Assembly (NCBI GenBank): GCA_049324835.1
Contig: JBMOMT010000040.1
Span: 239,188-303,187 of the forward strand
Direction of reading: 5' to 3'
Origin: JBMOMT01 sp049324835
GTDB lineage: Bacteria > Chloroflexota > Anaerolineae > CAYNKW01
Length of the DNA stretch: 64,000 nt
Shown: piece by piece, positions 59,434-64,000 of the stretch
Numbering within the stretch: position 1 is the first letter of the stretch
Layout of the letters: each line of letters begins with the position of its first letter
The notes under the pieces: generated by a model
Told to the model about the DNA's origin: nothing
Seen by the model: only the letters and a program-made list of their open reading frames with translations
Databases searched by the model: none
Position numbers and translations under genes: made by a program

Positions 59434-61377
59434 TCAGGGTGTGAGGTGTTTCAACACCAACGGCAGATGAACCTGATCCGAGGCCACAAAAAAGGCATCC
59501 GATAGTACGATGCTGACGCCGCCCGATTGGCTGACGACAGCAGTCCAATAACCGCTGGCCGCGCCGCTGAGGTTCAGCGTGCCGCTGAGTTGCGTGGCGG
59601 AAAGGTGGGTGACGCCGCCGGGCGCGAGGATAGGCTCGCCAGGGCGGCTGAGGAAAAAGGTGGCCGTCGGAGAAAAGGGAGCGCCGGCAATATTCACCAC
59701 GATGTGCGAGTCTCGCAGCGCCGCCGGGGGTGTCAGCGCCGAGAGGCGCGGGGTCAGGTCCAGACGACCTGCGCCGTAGGCGGTGTCGTGGCCGGCCGGC
59801 CCCAGGTCTTTGGCCCAGGCTTCCAGCCAGTCCTGCAACCGGGTCGGTGTGTAAAAAGTCGCAGCGTCCAGCATCAGGGCCGCACCGCCGGCCACGTGGG
59901 GGGCAGAGGCAGAGGTGCCGTAAAAGCCGGCTGCATAGGTCTCGGTGCGCACGCTGACCCCATCCGGCGCGGCGAGGTCTGGCTTGGCGCGCCCATCACG
60001 CGTGGGGCCCTGGGAGCTAAAGCCCTCCAGGGTGTCGTTCTGCCAGTAGGTCGCGCCCACCGTCAGTGCGCCGGGACTGTCGGCCGGCACGATCAGGCTG
60101 CTGGTGACGGTCTGGTAGTAAAAATCGTGATCGTAACTGAACAGCTCTAACGTGCGCACCTGCGCGCCGGGTTGTTTGGTGATGGCCACGTGGTAGATGC
60201 CCGTCGCCGGCGCGTTGAACACAATGATCTCCAGCGGGTCACTCTCGCCGTTCTGGATGTTGTCCGATTCGGCCACCTGTTTCAGCGCGCTGTCAAAGAG
60301 AAAGAGATCGTAATCGTTGGCCGATTCTCCCCACGGGTCATCCCAGCGCAGACCGACGACGATCTCGAGCTCTGCGGCGACGGTGATCTTGTTGGTCTCT
60401 TTGGCCTCCAGGAAATTGTGCCAGCTATCGGCGTCCGGGTCACTCCATGGCCCCATCCAGTGCTGCCGGGCGCTGTTGCCGGCGGCGTTGACCCACAACA
60501 CGCCGTCGTCTCGTGCCTGGCTGACCTTTTCGGCCAGGTAGCCGCTGCCATCACCCGGGCCACCCAACGGCCAGCCGGCCGAGAAAGAAATGATGTCGAC
60601 ATCGCGCGCCAGCAGCCAATCCACAGCCTCGGCCCAGGTCACCTCGGTGTCAAAGTTCACCAGGTAAAGCTGCGCCTGGGGAGCCATGTCGTGCACCACC
60701 TCGGCGCAGGCGGTGCCGTGCGATTCACCGTTCCAAAAATCCAACTGCGTACCGCTGCCCACAAAGGAACGCGTGATCACATCGCCGGGCAGTTCACCTT
60801 CGCCGATCCGGTTCTTGTAACCGAAAAAGCCCACATCGAGCACACCCACCCTGACCCCCTGACCGCCAAAGCCGATGGTGTGCCATTCCTGGGCCAGCGT
60901 GACGGTCACTCCCTGGCTGACGGTGAGTGGCAGAGGTCGCCACGGGCGGCGCACGAAATTTACGCCGGGCGTATCGGCCAGGGTGGTGAGAGCCTGCGGC
61001 GGCAGGTGAGCCTGGATCCAGGGGCCGCTGGCGGCCTCCACCGCGCCGCCCAACGCCGCAACCGTTGCCTCGATGGTGGTCTGCGCCTCCTGGCCTGCCA
61101 GTTGGATCACCACCTGCACCCGGCCTGCGTGCAGCGAGATGCCCTGCTGCGCCGCCAGCCTGGCCGCAGACGGATCGCCGCCGGCCAGGCCTGTCACCAG
61201 TTCTTCCAGGACCGCCTCCAGGTGGGGGTGACGGCCCGGTTTGTTGGCGTCCGGCCCCATGCTCCGAGACGACGACGCCACCAACATCCAGAGAAGGCCC
61301 AGTGCGGCGACCGCCAGGCTCAGGGCAACGGCGGCCCGCCTGCTGCGCTGGAGCCAGATCACCGTTGCGTTTTTCAT
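59434..61377 (-). CDS. Secreted subtilisin-like serine protease (S8)
   Basis: 647 residues. Signal peptide/anchor (about 15-35), propeptide-like region, then the S8 catalytic domain with Asp181 (VGVLDVGFFG), His220 (ESHGTACAEV), oxyanion Asn301 (NAAGNS) and Ser489 (GTSASAPHVAGGAA). A beta insert (about 330-425) resembles pro-protein P-like or PPC domains. A C-terminal beta domain ends DQVHLPLVLKHLTP, the LPLVL tail shared with the DUF11 protein. The upstream in-frame GTG at 61410 is a less likely start. Confidence 0.9.
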   Translation of the reverse strand: MKNATVIWLQRSRRAAVALSLAVAALGLLWMLVASSSRSMGPDANKPGRHPHLEAVLEELVTGLAGGDPSAARLAAQQGISLHAGRVQVVIQLAGQEAQTTIEATVAALGGAVEAASGPWIQAHLPPQALTTLADTPGVNFVRRPWRPLPLTVSQGVTVTLAQEWHTIGFGGQGVRVGVLDVGFFGYKNRIGEGELPGDVITRSFVGSGTQLDFWNGESHGTACAEVVHDMAPQAQLYLVNFDTEVTWAEAVDWLLARDVDIISFSAGWPLGGPGDGSGYLAEKVSQARDDGVLWVNAAGNSARQHWMGPWSDPDADSWHNFLEAKETNKITVAAELEIVVGLRWDDPWGESANDYDLFLFDSALKQVAESDNIQNGESDPLEIIVFNAPATGIYHVAITKQPGAQVRTLELFSYDHDFYYQTVTSSLIVPADSPGALTVGATYWQNDTLEGFSSQGPTRDGRAKPDLAAPDGVSVRTETYAAGFYGTSASAPHVAGGAALMLDAATFYTPTRLQDWLEAWAKDLGPAGHDTAYGAGRLDLTPRLSALTPPAALRDSHIVVNIAGAPFSPTATFFLSRPGEPILAPGGVTHLSATQLSGTLNLSGAASGYWTAVVSQSGGVSIVLSDAFFVASDQVHLPLVLKHLTP

Positions 61378-61593
61378 CAGCGTAGCTCGAGCTCCTCGGG
61401 CGCAACACACTTGAGCAAACGAAGCAAAAGTGCAATGGGGTCGGGTGGGAGGAATTGGCTAGACAGGTGCATTGCCCCTCAGGGTTGGATCATCACCAAC
61501 CGACATAAATAAGGCCGAGAGGTCTTGTCCCCTCGGGCCGATGGATACAATCAGGATGACGTGGTATATGGCATTGGGGTTCCCGGCAAGGGT

Positions 61594-61623
61594 AGTATAA
61601 CACACGCCGGGCGCGTTTGTCAA
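61594..61623 (-). promoter_or_regulatory. Promoter of the subtilase gene
   Basis: Minus strand: TTGACA (61618-61623), 18-bp spacer, TATACT (61594-61599). It gives a long leader of about 210 nt; no riboswitch was recognised in it. Confidence 0.7.
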
Positions 61624-61626
61624 CAT

Positions 61627-61655
61627 TTTACAAAGGCGGCGATGTGTGGTATAAT
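61627..61655 (+). promoter_or_regulatory. Promoter of the EF-G gene
   Basis: TTTACA (61627-61632), 17-bp spacer, TATAAT (61650-61655). Confidence 0.8.
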
Positions 61656-61666
61656 CTCGCCTCGTG

Positions 61667-61698
61667 CCGGGCGCCGATAGCAGGCAGCGCCCGGTTTT
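61667..61698 (+). promoter_or_regulatory. Terminator-like hairpin in the EF-G leader
   Basis: CCGGGCGC (61667-61674) pairs with GCGCCCGG (61687-61694) and is followed by TTTT. It begins just after the expected transcription start and could attenuate fusA. Confidence 0.45.
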
Positions 61699-61802
61699 GC
61701 TGCCAATTCAGTAGGGGCAAGACGAGTCCGAGCGCGACGGTTGCTTCCACTGGTGTCGAGCTGGCTTGTCTGGCCCCTGCTTTGCGAAATGGAGAAACAC
61801 AC

Positions 61803-63878
61803 ATGACCGCACATCACAACATCGACCGAATCCGCAACATCGGCATCATCGCCCACATCGACGCGGGCAAAACTACCACCACCGAGCGGGTGCTCTATTA
61901 CACCGGCCGCACCCATCGCCTGGGCAGCGTGGACGAAGGCACCACCGTCACCGATTTTATGCCCCAGGAGCGCGAGCGCGGCATCACCATCCAGGCGGCG
62001 GCCATCACCTGTGAGTGGCGCGATTACCAGATCAACCTCATCGACACGCCGGGGCACATCGACTTTACCGCCGAGGTACAGCGTTCGCTGCGTGTGTTGG
62101 ACGGCGGCGTGGTGGTCTTTGACGGCGTGGCGGGCGTCGAACCACAATCGGAGACGGTGTGGCGGCAGGCCGATCGTTTCGGCGTGCCGCGTATCTGTTT
62201 CATCAACAAGATGGACCGCACCGGCGCCGATTTTTGGCGCACCATCGAAGCCATCCGCGAGCGCCTGGGGGCCACGCCGGCGGCGGTTCAACTGCCCATC
62301 GGCGCAGAAGGCGACTTTGTCGGTCTGATCGATCTGATCCAGATGCAGGCCATCTTTTACGATGGCGACGACGGCGCACAGCAGGTCGTCGGCCAGATTC
62401 CGGCTGAGCTCGTGGACGAAGCGTTTCACCGCCGCGAGCAGTTGATCGAACACCTGGCCGATTTCGACGATCAGGTGGCCATCGCGTACCTCCAGGATGA
62501 AGACATCCCCGCCGAACAACTGCGGGCCACGCTGCGCCGCGCCACGCTGGCGGGTGCGCTGGTGCCGGTGCTGGCCGGTTCGGCGCTCAGGAACATAGGC
62601 GTGCAGCGGCTGCTCGACGCCGTGATCGATTACCTGCCCTCGCCGCTCGACGTGCCCGCCGCCAGGGGCCACGACCTTCTGACGAGCCAGGAGATCGACT
62701 GCCCGGCAGACCTGGCCGAGCCAGCCGCGGCGCTGGTGTTCAAAATCGCCACCGATCCTTACGTGGGGCGGCTGGCCTATTTCCGCGTCTACAGCGGCGC
62801 TATCCAGCGCGGGCAGACGGTGATCAACGGCCAGAGCGGCCAAAAGGAACGGGTGGGGCGGCTGGTGCGCATGCACGCCGAGCACCGCGAAGAGGTGGAT
62901 CAGATCGCTGCCGGCGACATCGGCGCGGTGTTGGGGCTGAAATCGATCACCACCGGCGAGACGATGGCCAGTCCGGATCGTCCTGTGGTTTTGGAGCGTA
63001 TTACCTTTCCGGCGCCGGTGGCCGAGGTATCCATCACACCACGCTCCAAGGCCGATCAGGACAAGATGGGCCTGGCTTTGCACCGCCTGGTGGAGGAAGA
63101 CCCCACCCTGCGCATTCGTCACGACCGGCAGACCAACGAGACGATCGTTGCCGGCATGGGCGAGCTTCACCTGGAGGTAGTGATCGACCGGCTGCAACGC
63201 GAGTTTCAGGTGAGCGCCGAGGTGGGAGCGCCCCAGGTGGCCTACTGCGAGACCATCACCCGGCCGGTGACCATCGAAGGCCGGCTGGTCAAACAAACCG
63301 GCGGCCACGGTCAGTTTGCCGTGGTGGTCATCGAGATGGCGCCGCTGGAGCCGGGCGCGGGTTTCATGTTCGAAGATCGGCTGCATGGGGCCAGCATTCC
63401 GCGCAATTATCTGCCCGCCATCGAAGCCGGCATCCGCGACGCCCTGGAAAAGGGCGTGCTGGCCGGCCATCCGGTGGTCGACGTGCAAGTGACGCTGTTG
63501 GATGGCAAATATCACGAGGTGGATTCATCAGAGATGGCCTTCCGCACGGCGGCGTCGATGGCTTTCCGCGAGGGCATGAAAGAGGCGGCGGCGGTGATCC
63601 TGGAGCCGATCATGACCGTGGAAGTGGTGGCTCCCGAAGAATTCACCGGCGACATCATCGCCGAACTGAACATGCGCCGGGCGAGCGTCACCGGGCTGGC
63701 GCCGCGTGGCAATGGGCTACAAACCGTTCACGCCGACGTGCCGCTGGCGACCATGTTCGGTTACGCCACCGCGTTGCGCTCTCGCACGCAGGGGCGCGGC
63801 ACTTTTGTCATGGCGTTCGACCATTACGCCCCGGTGAGCGAAAAACTGATGCTGGCGCTGAGCAAAAAAGCGGCCTAG
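61803..63878 (+). CDS. fusA: Elongation factor G
   Basis: 691 residues. GTPase motifs: G1 AHIDAGKTT, effector region RGITIQAAA, G3 DTPGH, G4 NKMD; the remaining domains II-V are full length (PRNYLPAIEAGI near the end of domain IV). Start ATG 61803 with GGAGAAACAC. It stands alone, away from rpsL-rpsG-tuf, and may be either the housekeeping copy or a paralogue (EF-G2). The stop TAG is at 63876-63878, directly at the edge of an IS5-like element. Confidence 0.95.
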   Translation: MTAHHNIDRIRNIGIIAHIDAGKTTTTERVLYYTGRTHRLGSVDEGTTVTDFMPQERERGITIQAAAITCEWRDYQINLIDTPGHIDFTAEVQRSLRVLDGGVVVFDGVAGVEPQSETVWRQADRFGVPRICFINKMDRTGADFWRTIEAIRERLGATPAAVQLPIGAEGDFVGLIDLIQMQAIFYDGDDGAQQVVGQIPAELVDEAFHRREQLIEHLADFDDQVAIAYLQDEDIPAEQLRATLRRATLAGALVPVLAGSALRNIGVQRLLDAVIDYLPSPLDVPAARGHDLLTSQEIDCPADLAEPAAALVFKIATDPYVGRLAYFRVYSGAIQRGQTVINGQSGQKERVGRLVRMHAEHREEVDQIAAGDIGAVLGLKSITTGETMASPDRPVVLERITFPAPVAEVSITPRSKADQDKMGLALHRLVEEDPTLRIRHDRQTNETIVAGMGELHLEVVIDRLQREFQVSAEVGAPQVAYCETITRPVTIEGRLVKQTGGHGQFAVVVIEMAPLEPGAGFMFEDRLHGASIPRNYLPAIEAGIRDALEKGVLAGHPVVDVQVTLLDGKYHEVDSSEMAFRTAASMAFREGMKEAAAVILEPIMTVEVVAPEEFTGDIIAELNMRRASVTGLAPRGNGLQTVHADVPLATMFGYATALRSRTQGRGTFVMAFDHYAPVSEKLMLALSKKAA

Positions 63879-64000
63879 AGCCTGTTATGCACATTGCACC
63901 ATGAAAGTGACGAACCGATGAGCCATCAGCATGGCAAAGGCCACAAAATGCAGTCCGGCCAACGTCTCCGCCAGGCGTTCGTAGTCCCGTGCCAGCCGAC
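63879..64000. mobile_element. End of an IS5-like insertion sequence (cut by window)
   Basis: The element begins immediately after CTAG (63875-63878), which fits the CTAG-type target of some IS5 groups; GAGCCTGTTATGCACA is the probable terminal repeat. The far end is outside the window. Confidence 0.6.
63885..64000 (-). CDS. IS5-family transposase, C-terminal part
   Basis: 38 residues are visible, RLARDYERLAETLAGLHFVAF onward, ending VTFMVQCA. RDYERL-ETLAGLHF is the conserved C-terminus of IS5-family DDE transposases. The catalytic DDE residues are outside the window. Confidence 0.8.
   Translation of the reverse strand, partial: RLARDYERLAETLAGLHFVAFAMLMAHRFVTFMVQCA

Noticed and set aside
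61440..61600. tRNA- or riboswitch-like folding in the subtilase leader
   Set aside because: Short GC hairpins only; no tRNA arms and no known aptamer blocks were found.
61620..63515. 631-codon open frame on the minus strand
   Set aside because: Antisense to EF-G, which is fully conserved.

Overview
The window looks like a GC-rich chromosomal segment of a bacterium of the phylum Chloroflexota (Anaerolineae/Caldilineae-like), probably from a metagenome-assembled genome. The evidence is an FMN-riboswitch-controlled RibXY-type riboflavin ABC transporter (described from Chloroflexus), secreted proteins ending in an LPLVL motif, many PAS/GAF sensor proteins, and CACCGCAGAG-type dispersed repeats. 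This placement is inference; there is no rRNA or tRNA in the window. Promoters of the TTGACA-17-TATAAT type are unusually clear.

Layout. 0-7.5 kb: a 5'-truncated HD-GYP response regulator, a ferredoxin, zwf, and a minus-strand operon of a thioredoxin-like lipoprotein plus msrP-msrQ. 7.5-17.5 kb: TfoX-like protein, transglutaminase-like membrane protein, UbiB kinase, a giant TPR protein with repeated xWL motifs, ndk, sirtuin, DUF1232. 17.5-36.1 kb: a minus-strand signalling island of histidine kinases, response regulators and two solute-binding lipoproteins without transporters. 36.4-39.4 kb: riboflavin transporter under an FMN riboswitch. 39.4-43.8 kb: MFS protein, PLP enzyme, HNH nuclease, PspA. 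43.8-47.4 kb: divergent redox operons around a CsoR-type repressor. 47.7-55.8 kb: DUF11 surface protein, 8-oxoguanine-deaminase-like amidohydrolase, SIS protein, UspA, and a zinc ribbon/ferredoxin/DUF5320/PadR cluster. 55.9-64 kb: nuoB-nuoCD-nuoI, MazG-like hydrolase, secreted subtilase, EF-G, and the end of an IS5-like element.

The most important observation is that two thioredoxin-fold genes (5588-5977 minus; 45072-45506 plus) each contain one in-frame TGA exactly where the first Cys of the CxxC redox motif belongs (W-U-P-T-C and T-U-T-P-C). In both, a hairpin starts at about the same distance downstream of the TGA (stem core at nucleotides 25-39 counted from the U) with GU in the apical loop, as expected of a bacterial SECIS. 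I read both as selenoproteins that ordinary gene calling would split or truncate. One sits upstream of the MsrPQ methionine-sulfoxide repair genes; the other is in an operon with a ferredoxin and a thioredoxin, facing a CsoR-type repressor across a promoter region with two palindromes.

Mobile DNA is mostly non-coding: a 131-bp MITE-like element in two copies (one nested inside an inverted-repeat element), a 154-bp MITE-like element with 8-bp target duplication, four to five copies of a CCTCCCGCAGGCT inverted-repeat family, and an IS5-like end. Three of these elements lie exactly at stop codons of host genes.
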